Shown here piece after piece: positions 1 through 6,775 of a stretch of 6,775 nt of DNA; within the stretch, counting starts at the first letter, position 1, and each line of letters begins with the position of its first letter. Source of the stretch: an uncultured Pseudorhodoferax sp. (GTDB taxonomy: Bacteria > Pseudomonadota > Gammaproteobacteria > Burkholderiales > Burkholderiaceae). The stretch lies in contig CAJYRH010000457.1 of the NCBI GenBank assembly GCA_913776795.1, positions 1 to 6,775 on the forward strand, read 5' to 3'. A program made the position numbers and the translations under genes. The notes under the pieces were generated by a model. That model saw only the letters and a list, made by a program, of their open reading frames with translations, was not told the DNA's origin and did not search any database.

Positions 1-2786
1 CCATGGCCGCCCTCGCCGTGCGCTGGAAGCCCTGGCCCGGCATGGCCGGCGTGGACCAGACCGAGCAGGCGCTGCGCGCCAACCCGTCCACGCGCCGCCT
101 GCTGCTGGAGCAGGGCCAGGTGGACCAAGCCATCGCCGGCGCCGCTGCGCACATGCCGCGCACCTACGTCTGGCCCTACCAGCTGCACGCATCCATCGGC
201 CCGTCCTGCGCATTGGCGCACTGGCACGGCGAACGCGCCGAGGGGCCGGTGGCCACGGTGTGGGCCGGCACGCAGAACCCGCATGTGCTGCGCGCAGACC
301 TGGCCGTGCTGGCCGGCGTGGCCGACGCACGCATCGACGTGGTCCGCATGGAGGCGGCGGGCTGCTACGGCCGCAACGGCGCTGACGACGTGGCGGCCGA
401 TGCATTGCTGCTGTCGCGCGCGGTCGGCCGCCCCGTGCGCGTGCAGCTCACGCGCGCGCAGGAAAGCGCCTGGGAGCCCAAGGGCGCAGCCCAGCTCATG
501 CAGGTCGACGGCGGCCTCAACGCCGACGGCACACCGGCCGCCTACGACTTTCAGACCGCCTACCCGAGCAACGGCGCGCCCACGCTGGCGCTGCTGCTCA
601 CGCGCACGGTAGAACCCGTGGCCAGGGCCTTCGAAATGGGCGACCGCACCGCGGTGCCGCCTTACGCCTACGCGAACCTGCGCGTGGTCGCCAACGACAT
701 GGCGCCCCTGCTGCGGGCCTCCTGGCTGCGCGGTGTGTCGGCCCTGCCCAACTCTTTCGCGCACGAGTCCTACATCGATGAGCTGGCCACCGCCGCCGGT
801 GTCGATCCGGTGGACTACCGGCTTCGCCATCTGCCCGATGCACGGGCGGCAGAACTTGTGCGCGCCACGGCCGCCAGGGCTGGCTGGAAGCCGCACACGG
901 CGCCGCAACAGCAGCCCGCGGAGGGCGAGATCCTCAAGGGCCAGGGCTTTGCCTATGCGCGCTACATCCACAGCAAGTTCCCGGGCTTTGGTGCCGCCTG
1001 GGCTGCCTGGGTGGCCGACGTGGAGGTGAACCGGCGTACGGGGGAGGTGCACGTCAGCCGCGTCGTCGTGGGCCATGACGCAGGTCTTATGGTCAACCCG
1101 GCCGGCGTGCAGCACCAGGTGCACGGCAATGTGCTGCAAACCACCAGCCGTGCGCTCAAGGAACGTGTGCAGGTGGAGCCCGGCACCGGCGTCACGCTGA
1201 ACCGCGAATGGGGCAGCTACCCGCTGCTGTCGTTCCGCGAGGTGCCGGTCGTCGAGGTCATGCTGATGCCGCGCCCAGGCGAACCGCCGCTGGGCGCGGG
1301 CGAATCGGCCTCCGTGCCCGGCACGGCGGCAATCGCCAATGCCATCTTCGATGCGACCGGCGTGCGCCTGCGTGCACCGCCGTTCACGCCCGAGGTCGTC
1401 CGTGCGGCGCTGCACCAGGGGCAGTTGCCTGCGACACCGCCAGAGCCCGTGCAACAGGCTGAGCAGGCCGAAAAGCCGCCGCGCGCGCCCTCCAGCCTGC
1501 CGGCGGATGCGCCCCTGCCGCGCCGCAAGCCTGTGTGGGCCGTGGCGCTGGCCCTGGTGGTCGGCGGCATCGCCACCGTGGCCAGCCTGGCTGGATGGCG
1601 CAGCGCCATCGCGCCTGCGGGGCGCCCAGCCCTGGACACCTACAGCGCCGCCACCATCGAGCGTGGCCGCCTGCTGGCGGCAGCCGGCGACTGCGTGGTC
1701 TGCCACACCGCGCCCGGCGGCCAGCCCAACGCCGGCGGGCGCGCCATGGAAACGCCGTTCGGCACGGTCTACACCACCAACCTCACGCCCGACCCGGCCA
1801 CCGGCATCGGTGCCTGGTCGCTGGCCGCCTTCCAGCGCGCCATGCGCGACGGCATCTCGCGCGACGGCCGCCACCTGTACCCGGCCTTCCCGTACACGGC
1901 CTTCACGAAGATGACGGACGAGGACCTCACTGCGGTCTACGCCTACCTGATGGCCCAGCCGGCCGTGGCGCACCAGCCGCCCGCCACACGACTGCCCTTC
2001 CCGTTCGGGCTGCGTCCGCTGCTGGCGGGCTGGAATGCGCTGAACCTGGACGCAGGCGCCTGGAAGCCGGATCCGACGCAGGCGCCGGAGTGGAACCGCG
2101 GCGCCTACCTCGTCAATGGCGTGGGCCACTGCGGTGCCTGCCACACCCCGCGCGATGCGCTGGGTGCGGAGCGCGGCGGCGCTGCCTTCCTGTCCGGCGC
2201 ACTGATCGACGGTTGGGAAGCGCCGGCGCTGACCGTCCTGTCCAAGGCGCCCGTGCCGTGGACCGCGGACAGCTTCTACGACTATCTGCGCCATGGCCAC
2301 AGCCGCGAACATGGCACTGCCACCGGTCCCATGGCGCCCGTGGTTCAGGGGCTGGCGGCGCTGCCCGACACCGACATCCGCGCGATGGCGACTTACCTGG
2401 CTTCCTTCCAGCTGCGCAGTGCGCAGCCAAGCGCAGTGGCTTTGCACGCAGGGGCGCTGCCCGGGCCGACGCAGCGCCTGTTCGACAACGCCTGCGGCGC
2501 CTGCCACCACGATGGCGACGGCCCCAAGCTACTGGGCCTGAACCTGCCGCTCGCGCTGTCGACCAAGCTGCACAGCGACCGGCCCGACAACCTGTTGCGC
2601 GTGATGCTGGAGGGTGTGCGAGAGGCCTCGGGGCCTGACATCGGATTCATGCCTGGATTTGCGAGCAACCTCTCCAACGAGCAGATCGCCTCGCTCGCGG
2701 GCTTCCTGCGTCAACGGCATGCACCGGACAAGCCGGCCTGGGAGGGCCTGGCCGCGCGCACCGCCGAACTGCGCGCAGGCCACTGA
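1..2786 (+). CDS. Molybdopterin-binding hydroxylase subunit fused to triheme cytochrome c (IorB/NicB-like), 5'-truncated
   Basis: This is the large catalytic subunit of a xanthine oxidase-family molybdenum hydroxylase of the isoquinoline oxidoreductase/nicotinate hydroxylase type. Residues here are counted from the ATG at base 3. The Mo-cofactor region (about 1-470) shows GCYGRNG (120-126), an E-x-YIDELA stretch near 258-265, and GAGES with the probable catalytic Glu434. A Pro-rich linker (about 475-510) leads to RRK and one hydrophobic helix (511-531). Three c-type heme sites follow: CVVCH (564-568), CGACH (710-714) and CGACH (831-835). Met777 (GPMAP) and Met883 (MPGF) are likely axial ligands for hemes 2 and 3. 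Family members of this architecture are about 1,150-1,200 residues, so roughly 250 N-terminal residues lie upstream and the ATG at base 3 is not the start. The usual partner is a small 2Fe-2S subunit, expected upstream but not visible. The substrate (N-heteroaromatic or aldehyde) cannot be told from sequence. The family call is firm; the substrate is unknown. Confidence 0.9.
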   Translation, partial: MAALAVRWKPWPGMAGVDQTEQALRANPSTRRLLLEQGQVDQAIAGAAAHMPRTYVWPYQLHASIGPSCALAHWHGERAEGPVATVWAGTQNPHVLRADLAVLAGVADARIDVVRMEAAGCYGRNGADDVAADALLLSRAVGRPVRVQLTRAQESAWEPKGAAQLMQVDGGLNADGTPAAYDFQTAYPSNGAPTLALLLTRTVEPVARAFEMGDRTAVPPYAYANLRVVANDMAPLLRASWLRGVSALPNSFAHESYIDELATAAGVDPVDYRLRHLPDARAAELVRATAARAGWKPHTAPQQQPAEGEILKGQGFAYARYIHSKFPGFGAAWAAWVADVEVNRRTGEVHVSRVVVGHDAGLMVNPAGVQHQVHGNVLQTTSRALKERVQVEPGTGVTLNREWGSYPLLSFREVPVVEVMLMPRPGEPPLGAGESASVPGTAAIANAIFDATGVRLRAPPFTPEVVRAALHQGQLPATPPEPVQQAEQAEKPPRAPSSLPADAPLPRRKPVWAVALALVVGGIATVASLAGWRSAIAPAGRPALDTYSAATIERGRLLAAAGDCVVCHTAPGGQPNAGGRAMETPFGTVYTTNLTPDPATGIGAWSLAAFQRAMRDGISRDGRHLYPAFPYTAFTKMTDEDLTAVYAYLMAQPAVAHQPPATRLPFPFGLRPLLAGWNALNLDAGAWKPDPTQAPEWNRGAYLVNGVGHCGACHTPRDALGAERGGAAFLSGALIDGWEAPALTVLSKAPVPWTADSFYDYLRHGHSREHGTATGPMAPVVQGLAALPDTDIRAMATYLASFQLRSAQPSAVALHAGALPGPTQRLFDNACGACHHDGDGPKLLGLNLPLALSTKLHSDRPDNLLRVMLEGVREASGPDIGFMPGFASNLSNEQIASLAGFLRQRHAPDKPAWEGLAARTAELRAGH
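2749..2782. terminator. Possible hairpin terminator between convergent genes
   Basis: TGGCCGCGCGC (2749-2759) can pair with GCGCGC-A-GGCCA (2771-2782), giving an 11-bp GC-rich stem with one bulged A and an 11-base loop. It covers the last codons of the hydroxylase gene and lies just beyond the stop of the convergent ligase-like gene. The two stops are only 12 bases apart, so one structure could serve both transcripts. No U-run follows on either strand, and such GC-rich coding DNA forms stems by chance, so this is tentative. Confidence 0.25.
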
Positions 2787-2798
2787 GGTGTCCGGCGA

Positions 2799-4835
2799 CT
2801 ATTCAGGCGCCGCCGCTCCGGGCTCCCCGGCAGCCTGCGGAAGGTGCAGACTGAAAAACACCAGCAGCAGGAACAGGAAGGCCACCCGCGGCATGTCCAT
2901 GATGCTGCTGACCATCCCCAGCGCACAGGCGCCGGCCATGCCTGCCGCAAGGTACGGCGCCAGCGGCTGGCTGCGGGCCGCGCCGAACGACACACGCCAC
3001 AACGCCAGCGCCACGGTGGCAGCGAACACCAGCAACGCCGGCATGCCGCGCTCGATCAGCCACTCCAGGTACAGGTTGTCGATGTGCCAGGGCAGAAAGT
3101 AGCCATCGACCACCGGGAACCAGTGCGTCAGACCCTCTTCGAAACCCGCGTTGCGCAGCATCAGTTCGTGCGGGCCGGCCATCAGGGAGAGGTTGTCCAG
3201 ATCCACCACCCCGCCGGGCCGGGTGACAGCGACCTCCAGGCTCGCACGGCGCGGCGCCCACGCCACGCCGGCTTCAAGCGATGGGCCGGCCAATTCGAGC
3301 TCCACACGCTGCCATGCGCCGTCCGCGCCGCCACGCACCGTCAAATGGCGCACCTGGCAATCGCCTTCGTAAAGCAGATGGCGCTCGCACACAAGCAAGC
3401 GCAGCCGCGTGGGTTGCGCCATGCGCACATCCAGCCCAACGCGGTAGCGCACTCCCGGCACCAGCGCCACCTGCTGCGTCACGGCGTACCGACCTGCCAG
3501 TTGCTGGCGTGTCGGCGGGCCATGCAGGCGCAGGAAATGGCCGCCAGGGCGGGCCGTATCGGCCAGCACCACGCCGGCACCCGGAAATTCGCCCGCGCGA
3601 TCGATGTCTGCATAGTGCTCGGGCAGGCGCCCCAACCCGATGCCGGTGACCCATGCGGAGGGCGTCTGCAGCACCGACACGCCGCGCACCCAATGCGCCA
3701 GGCGGCTGCCGAAGTCCTCCCTGGCGGCGCCGAGCCGGTCGAACAGGAAGCTGCTGGCCAGCGCCATCAGCAGCACCTGGGTCACCAGCAGTCCACGCAG
3801 GACCGTGTTGGCACGCCTGAGCCATGGCGGCCCCGGATCGGCCGATGCGCTGGTCGGCTGCCGGCGCAGCAGCAACCACGCCACGGCCAGGGCGCCCCCG
3901 ACCGCACCGTAGACGCCGCGCGCGAAGGTGGTCAGGCAGGCATAGGCCAGGACCATGGCCAGCACGGCAGCGCCAGCCCACGCAAGCGGACGCCGCGCCG
4001 ACACCACTGCCCAGACTGCAAATGGGGTGGCCAGTGCCAGATAGCCGTCGATCGCGGCGCCACCCACGTGCATTTCCCAGAACAGGCCGGTGATCCGGTA
4101 GTCGGATGCGAAGTTCAGCAGGCCCGGGAGGACCTGGCGCTCCCAGAGCACGCCAACCGCGAATGCAGCCAGCCCGGCGACCATGCCGGCGCCCAGGGAC
4201 CGCTGCGCGGCGATGGGCGAACGCTGCATGGCATCGCGCAGCAGTGGCAACGCCAGCAGGGCATACGCCAGCGACTTGCCGACCCGCAGGCTGTTCGCGA
4301 ACGCGGTGTAAGGGCCTGTGGCATGCAGGGGCGGCCGATGCACATCGCCCCACGCCAGCCACAACCCCACCACCAGCGCCAGGCCCAGCGCCAGCAGCAG
4401 GGCGTCACGCAGAATCCAGCGCGCCCACACCGCCCGCGGGCCACGCTGCATGGCCAACCGCACGTGCCCGGCCGCCAGCGCCGCCAGGATCAGCAGGTCG
4501 GTTTCGTCGGTGGCGATCGAGCCGGTCCAGGGCGCAAGACTCAGCCATGGCGTGCATGCGGGCAGCGCAAACAGCCATGCGCTCCGCCATCGCCAGGCCA
4601 CGCACAGCCAGAGCAGCCAGACAGCGCAAGCCAGGGCCGGAGCCAGCGGGTGCCGCACGCTCAGCCACAGGCCGAGCACGCCGCACAGCAGGCCTGCCAG
4701 GCCATGCAGTCCCCTCAGGGTGCGCGAACTCTGATGGCCACGCTCCCGACCGGGCACCGCAGCCGCAACAATTTCAAACTTTGCCGACAAAATGCGCCCG
4801 GAATCGAAACAGCGGATGCTGCACTGCAGCATCAC
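2799..4835 (-). CDS. O-antigen ligase/Wzy polymerase-like membrane protein with periplasmic jelly-roll insert
   Basis: This is a polytopic inner-membrane protein of up to 678 residues. About eleven hydrophobic segments lie between residues 42 and 365 (for example 42-60, 63-81, 141-162, 214-231, 283-302, 345-365) and three at the C-terminus (598-614, 626-645, 650-668). WaaL/Wzy-type features are the TTFARG stretch with Arg306, an R-x3-W...[11 protein letters not shown] segment (378-408), and [17 protein letters not shown] (581-597) with His584; these proteins polymerise or transfer undecaprenyl-linked glycans in the periplasm. Between the last two motifs is an unusually long loop (about 410-580) resembling a carbohydrate-binding jelly roll: [17 protein letters not shown], a closing VDLDNLSL (543-550) and [11 protein letters not shown] (562-572). 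The start is uncertain. GTG 4835 and ATG 4832 open the frame, but neither has a Shine-Dalgarno, and TTG 4790 or GTG 4757 would still precede the first helix. It is divergent from ugd. The fold call is fairly confident; ligase versus polymerase is undecided. Confidence 0.8.
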   Translation of the reverse strand: MMLQCSIRCFDSGRILSAKFEIVAAAVPGRERGHQSSRTLRGLHGLAGLLCGVLGLWLSVRHPLAPALACAVWLLWLCVAWRWRSAWLFALPACTPWLSLAPWTGSIATDETDLLILAALAAGHVRLAMQRGPRAVWARWILRDALLLALGLALVVGLWLAWGDVHRPPLHATGPYTAFANSLRVGKSLAYALLALPLLRDAMQRSPIAAQRSLGAGMVAGLAAFAVGVLWERQVLPGLLNFASDYRITGLFWEMHVGGAAIDGYLALATPFAVWAVVSARRPLAWAGAAVLAMVLAYACLTTFARGVYGAVGGALAVAWLLLRRQPTSASADPGPPWLRRANTVLRGLLVTQVLLMALASSFLFDRLGAAREDFGSRLAHWVRGVSVLQTPSAWVTGIGLGRLPEHYADIDRAGEFPGAGVVLADTARPGGHFLRLHGPPTRQQLAGRYAVTQQVALVPGVRYRVGLDVRMAQPTRLRLLVCERHLLYEGDCQVRHLTVRGGADGAWQRVELELAGPSLEAGVAWAPRRASLEVAVTRPGGVVDLDNLSLMAGPHELMLRNAGFEEGLTHWFPVVDGYFLPWHIDNLYLEWLIERGMPALLVFAATVALALWRVSFGAARSQPLAPYLAAGMAGACALGMVSSIMDMPRVAFLFLLLVFFSLHLPQAAGEPGAAAPE
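4815..4833. repeat. Perfect 8-bp inverted repeat in the divergent upstream region
   Basis: GATGCTGC (4815-4822) and GCAGCATC (4826-4833) are perfect reverse complements separated by ACT. No T-run follows on either strand, so it does not look like a terminator. It overlaps the first codons of the longest reading of the minus-strand ligase-like gene and sits about 75 bases before the ugd start. It could be an operator or an mRNA hairpin affecting initiation of the minus-strand gene. Function is unproven; a chance palindrome is possible. Confidence 0.4.
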
Positions 4836-4906
4836 CGTACCAGATCGTTAAGATCGCGGCTTTGCTGCCACGGGGCGGCATTGTCCTCGCCCAATCTCTG
4901 CACACC
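4836..4906. promoter_or_regulatory. Divergent upstream region shared by ugd and the ligase-like gene
   Basis: This 71-base gap must hold the ugd leader and probably promoter elements for one or both divergent genes. I find no convincing sigma-70 pair. TAAGAT (4849-4854) is a weak -10 match without a good -35 partner. A relatively AT-rich patch at about 4769-4793 lies just beyond the gap, inside the longest reading of the minus-strand gene; it may be promoter DNA if that gene really starts further downstream. The call rests on gene arrangement more than on motifs. Confidence 0.35.
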
Positions 4907-6226
4907 ATGAAAATCACTGTCGTTGGAACTGGCTATGTCGGCCTCGTGAGCGGAACCTGCCTGGCCGAAGTCGGCAACGACGTTCTCTGCCTGGACGTGG
5001 ACCCTGAAAAGATCCGCATCCTGGAGGAAGGCGGCATCCCGATCTACGAACCCGGCTTGCAGGAAATGGTGCGCCGCAACGTTGCGGCCGGCCGGCTGAA
5101 CTTCACCACCAGCGTCGAAAAGGCGGTGGACCACGGCACCATCCAGTTCATCGCGGTCGGCACGCCGCCGGACGAGGACGGTTCCGCTGACATGAAGTAC
5201 GTGCTGGCCGCGGCGCGCAACATCGGGCGCCTGATGACGGACTACAAGGTCGTCGTCGACAAGAGCACCGTGCCCGTAGGGACGGCCGATCTGGTGCGTG
5301 CCACGGTGGCAGAGGAGCTGCAGAAGCGCGGCACCGAGGTGCCCTTCAGCGTGGTCTCCAACCCCGAGTTCCTCAAGGAAGGCGCGGCCGTGGACGACTT
5401 CATGCGCCCGGACCGCATCGTCGTGGGCGCAGAGGATGAGCAGGCCATCCTTCTCATGAAGGCCTTGTACGCCCCGTTCCAGCGCAACCACGAGCGTCTG
5501 ATCGTCACCGATGTCAAGAGCGCCGAGCTGACCAAATACGCTGCCAACGCCATGCTGGCCACGCGCATCAGCTTCATGAACGAGCTGGCCAACCTGGCCG
5601 AAAAGCTGGGGGCCGACATCGAGATGGTGCGCCAGGGCATCGGTTCGGACCCGCGCATCGGCTACCACTTCCTCTACCCGGGCTGCGGCTACGGCGGCTC
5701 CTGCTTCCCCAAGGACGTCAAGGCGCTGATCAAGACCGCCGCGGACAAGGCCGACATCGACCTCAAGGTGCTGACGGCGGTGGAAGAAGCCAACGACCTG
5801 CAAAAGCACGTGCTGACAGGCAAGATCAAGGCGCACTTCGGTGATTTGAAAGGCAAGCATTTCGCGCTGTGGGGTTTGGCGTTCAAGCCCAACACCGATG
5901 ACATGCGCGACGCGCCCAGCCGCACGCTGATCGCGGACCTGCTGGGCGCGGGCGCCACCATCACGGCCTACGACCCGGTGGCCATCCACGAAGCGCAGCG
6001 CATCTTCGGCGACAAAGATGGCCTGCGCTACGGCGACAGCCCCATAGCCTGCCTGGAGGGTGCCGACGCGCTGGTCATCGTCACGGAGTGGAAGGAGTTC
6101 CGAAGCCCGGACTTCGACGCGATCAAGGCCAAGCTCAAGACTCCTGTGATCTTCGACGGCCGCAACCTGTACGATCCGAAATTCGTGCGGGCGATGGGAT
6201 TGACTTACCTGCCCATCGGGCGCTGA
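4907..6226 (+). CDS. ugd: UDP-glucose 6-dehydrogenase
   Basis: This 439-residue cytosolic enzyme oxidises UDP-glucose to UDP-glucuronate with two NAD+, supplying acidic sugar precursors for capsule, exopolysaccharide or LPS. The N-terminal Rossmann domain opens with [13 protein letters not shown] (NAD-binding GxGYVG). SNPEFLKEG (151-159) carries Glu154 and Lys157. The central domain has LTKYAANA with Lys210 and Asn214, and GGSCFPKD with the catalytic Cys266 and Asp270. The C-terminal UDP-binding domain includes KPNTDDMRD (327-335). Every expected catalytic residue is present and the length is normal for the family. The frame stays open upstream of the ATG at 4907, but the canonical MKITVVG start fixes the beginning. 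No Shine-Dalgarno is visible in the 20 bases before it (a C/T-rich stretch). It is divergent from the ligase-like gene and convergent with a methyltransferase gene, which fits a surface-glycan locus. GDP-mannose dehydrogenase is the nearest alternative family; the overall sequence favours Ugd. Confidence 0.96.
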   Translation: MKITVVGTGYVGLVSGTCLAEVGNDVLCLDVDPEKIRILEEGGIPIYEPGLQEMVRRNVAAGRLNFTTSVEKAVDHGTIQFIAVGTPPDEDGSADMKYVLAAARNIGRLMTDYKVVVDKSTVPVGTADLVRATVAEELQKRGTEVPFSVVSNPEFLKEGAAVDDFMRPDRIVVGAEDEQAILLMKALYAPFQRNHERLIVTDVKSAELTKYAANAMLATRISFMNELANLAEKLGADIEMVRQGIGSDPRIGYHFLYPGCGYGGSCFPKDVKALIKTAADKADIDLKVLTAVEEANDLQKHVLTGKIKAHFGDLKGKHFALWGLAFKPNTDDMRDAPSRTLIADLLGAGATITAYDPVAIHEAQRIFGDKDGLRYGDSPIACLEGADALVIVTEWKEFRSPDFDAIKAKLKTPVIFDGRNLYDPKFVRAMGLTYLPIGR

Positions 6227-6236
6227 CGCAGCGCAG

Positions 6237-6257
6237 CGGATCGCCAACAGCGATCTG
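6237..6257. terminator. Hairpin between ugd and the convergent methyltransferase gene
   Basis: GATCGC (6239-6244) and GCGATC (6250-6255) pair around a CAACA loop, and C6237-G6257 with G6238-T6256 extend the stem to 8 bp including one G-U. It occupies most of the 31-base gap between the two convergent stop codons, a typical place for a bidirectional terminator. There is no long U-run on either side, so intrinsic termination would be weak. Confidence 0.4.
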
Positions 6258-6775
6258 TTACAAGCCAATGCGGCTGACGAACAACAGATTCGTCGGCCAG
6301 CCGCACAGCGACACCGCGCTGATTTGGAAGTTCCGCAAGCCTTCCTGCCGTGCCAGTGCCCCAAGGTCCGATCTGGTCAGCAGGTTCAGGTTGTCCTCGC
6401 TTGCGAAAAAGTCCCGCCCCAAAGCGCGTAAACAACGGCGAAACATGGCTGCCGGCAGCCAATGCAGGACGGGCAGAACCGTGTGGAACTCTACCGGAAA
6501 CCACCGATTGGGCGTGGTCACGAACACGCCCTTGCGGGCGACGCGGTGGGCCTCGCGCAGGAAATCTCGCTGACGCGCCGATGCGCCAACATGCTCGAGC
6601 ACTGCGCTCGAATGCACAAAATCGAAACTCTTGTCTGCAAACGGCAGGGCACGGCCGTCGGCCCTGACGAAACGCACACCGGGATAGGCCTGCTCCAAGA
6701 ATCCAGCGTCGTCGACTCCGACGGCAGTGATCGCCGCCTTGTATGGATACCAAGCTTCCAAATAATTGGAATGGT
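6258..6775 (-). CDS. Class I SAM-dependent methyltransferase, 5'-truncated
   Basis: The last 171 residues of a methyltransferase of the Methyltransf_11 type are visible. The frame is open through the right edge of the window, so the TTG at 6761 is not a believable start. The acidic residues after strand 2 appear in AVGVDD. They are followed by ADGRALPFADKSFDFV and SSAVLEHVG, the usual SAM/adenine-contact and post-strand-4 segment. TTPNRWFPVEFHT then resembles methyltransferases found in polysaccharide and LPS clusters. The glycine-rich SAM loop should lie just outside the window. The acceptor cannot be predicted; a sugar or lipid-linked glycan is suggested only by the neighbouring ugd and ligase-like gene. 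Base composition is lower in GC than in the neighbours (hand count: 26 of the last 55 bases and 33 of 60 at 6241-6300), consistent with the patchwork composition of glycan loci. It is convergent with ugd, with a 31-base gap. Confidence 0.85.
   Translation of the reverse strand, partial: HSNYLEAWYPYKAAITAVGVDDAGFLEQAYPGVRFVRADGRALPFADKSFDFVHSSAVLEHVGASARQRDFLREAHRVARKGVFVTTPNRWFPVEFHTVLPVLHWLPAAMFRRCLRALGRDFFASEDNLNLLTRSDLGALARQEGLRNFQISAVSLCGWPTNLLFVSRIGL

Noticed and set aside
1535..2638. Second long open frame inside the hydroxylase-cytochrome gene
   Set aside because: Arg/Ala/Pro-rich, no motif, and shifted against three intact heme-binding sites in the true frame.
4703..4715. AGGGGA followed by ATG on the minus strand near 4710, as a start for the ligase-like gene
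   Set aside because: The ATG at 4705 is not in the frame of the membrane protein and its own frame gives nothing recognisable.
4106..4906. Possible N-terminal extension of ugd of about 267 residues
   Set aside because: The frame is open by composition only. It would overlap the ligase-like gene, and Ugd proteins start at MKITVVG.
2844..4910. Very long open frame on the plus strand antisense to the ligase-like gene
   Set aside because: Its translation is rich in Gln, His, Arg, Ala and Pro, with no recognisable domain, and it mirrors a coherent membrane protein on the other strand. Long shadows like this are expected at this GC content.
4832..6364. About 510-codon open frame on the minus strand antisense to ugd
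   Set aside because: It runs opposite an unmistakable ugd and its product has no domain pattern, only the Val/Asp/His/Arg bias typical of the antisense of GC-rich genes.
6205..6753. Alternative minus-strand frame of 182 codons overlapping the methyltransferase gene
   Set aside because: It is Arg-rich and motif-free, whereas the frame ending at 6258 carries clear methyltransferase motifs.

Overview
This 6.8 kb window is high-GC (around 65-70% in most stretches counted by hand) and densely coding. The UDP-glucose dehydrogenase and the cytochrome-linked molybdenum hydroxylase both look like Burkholderiales proteins, probably from the Comamonadaceae (Acidovorax/Comamonas/Delftia type). That placement rests on remembered family resemblance; no search was run.

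Layout: (1) 1-2786, plus strand: the 3' part of a large gene for a molybdopterin-binding hydroxylase subunit (IorB/NicB type), joined through a Pro-rich linker and one membrane helix to a three-heme cytochrome c region. Its 5' end lies outside the window. (2) 2799-4835, minus strand: a polytopic membrane protein resembling O-antigen ligases/Wzy polymerases, with a large extracytoplasmic insert that looks like a carbohydrate-binding jelly roll. It is convergent with gene 1; the stop codons are 12 bases apart. (3) 4907-6226, plus strand: ugd, UDP-glucose 6-dehydrogenase, complete and with all expected catalytic residues. It is divergent from gene 2, with a short shared upstream region containing a perfect 8-bp inverted repeat. 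(4) 6258-6775, minus strand: the 3' part of a class I SAM-dependent methyltransferase, cut by the right edge and convergent with ugd. Hairpins lie at both convergent junctions.

Functionally there are two unrelated parts. The left gene is an oxidative, probably catabolic enzyme that hydroxylates an N-heteroaromatic compound or oxidises an aldehyde and passes electrons to periplasmic hemes. The other three genes fit the edge of a cell-envelope glycan locus: Ugd supplies UDP-glucuronate, the ligase/polymerase-like protein would join or transfer lipid-linked glycans at the periplasmic face, and the methyltransferase is of a type often found in polysaccharide clusters.

I see no CRISPR array, insertion sequence, tRNA or rRNA, and no clear evidence of a wholly new system. 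The points most worth a second look are the jelly-roll insert in the ligase-like protein and the hydroxylase-membrane helix-triheme fusion.
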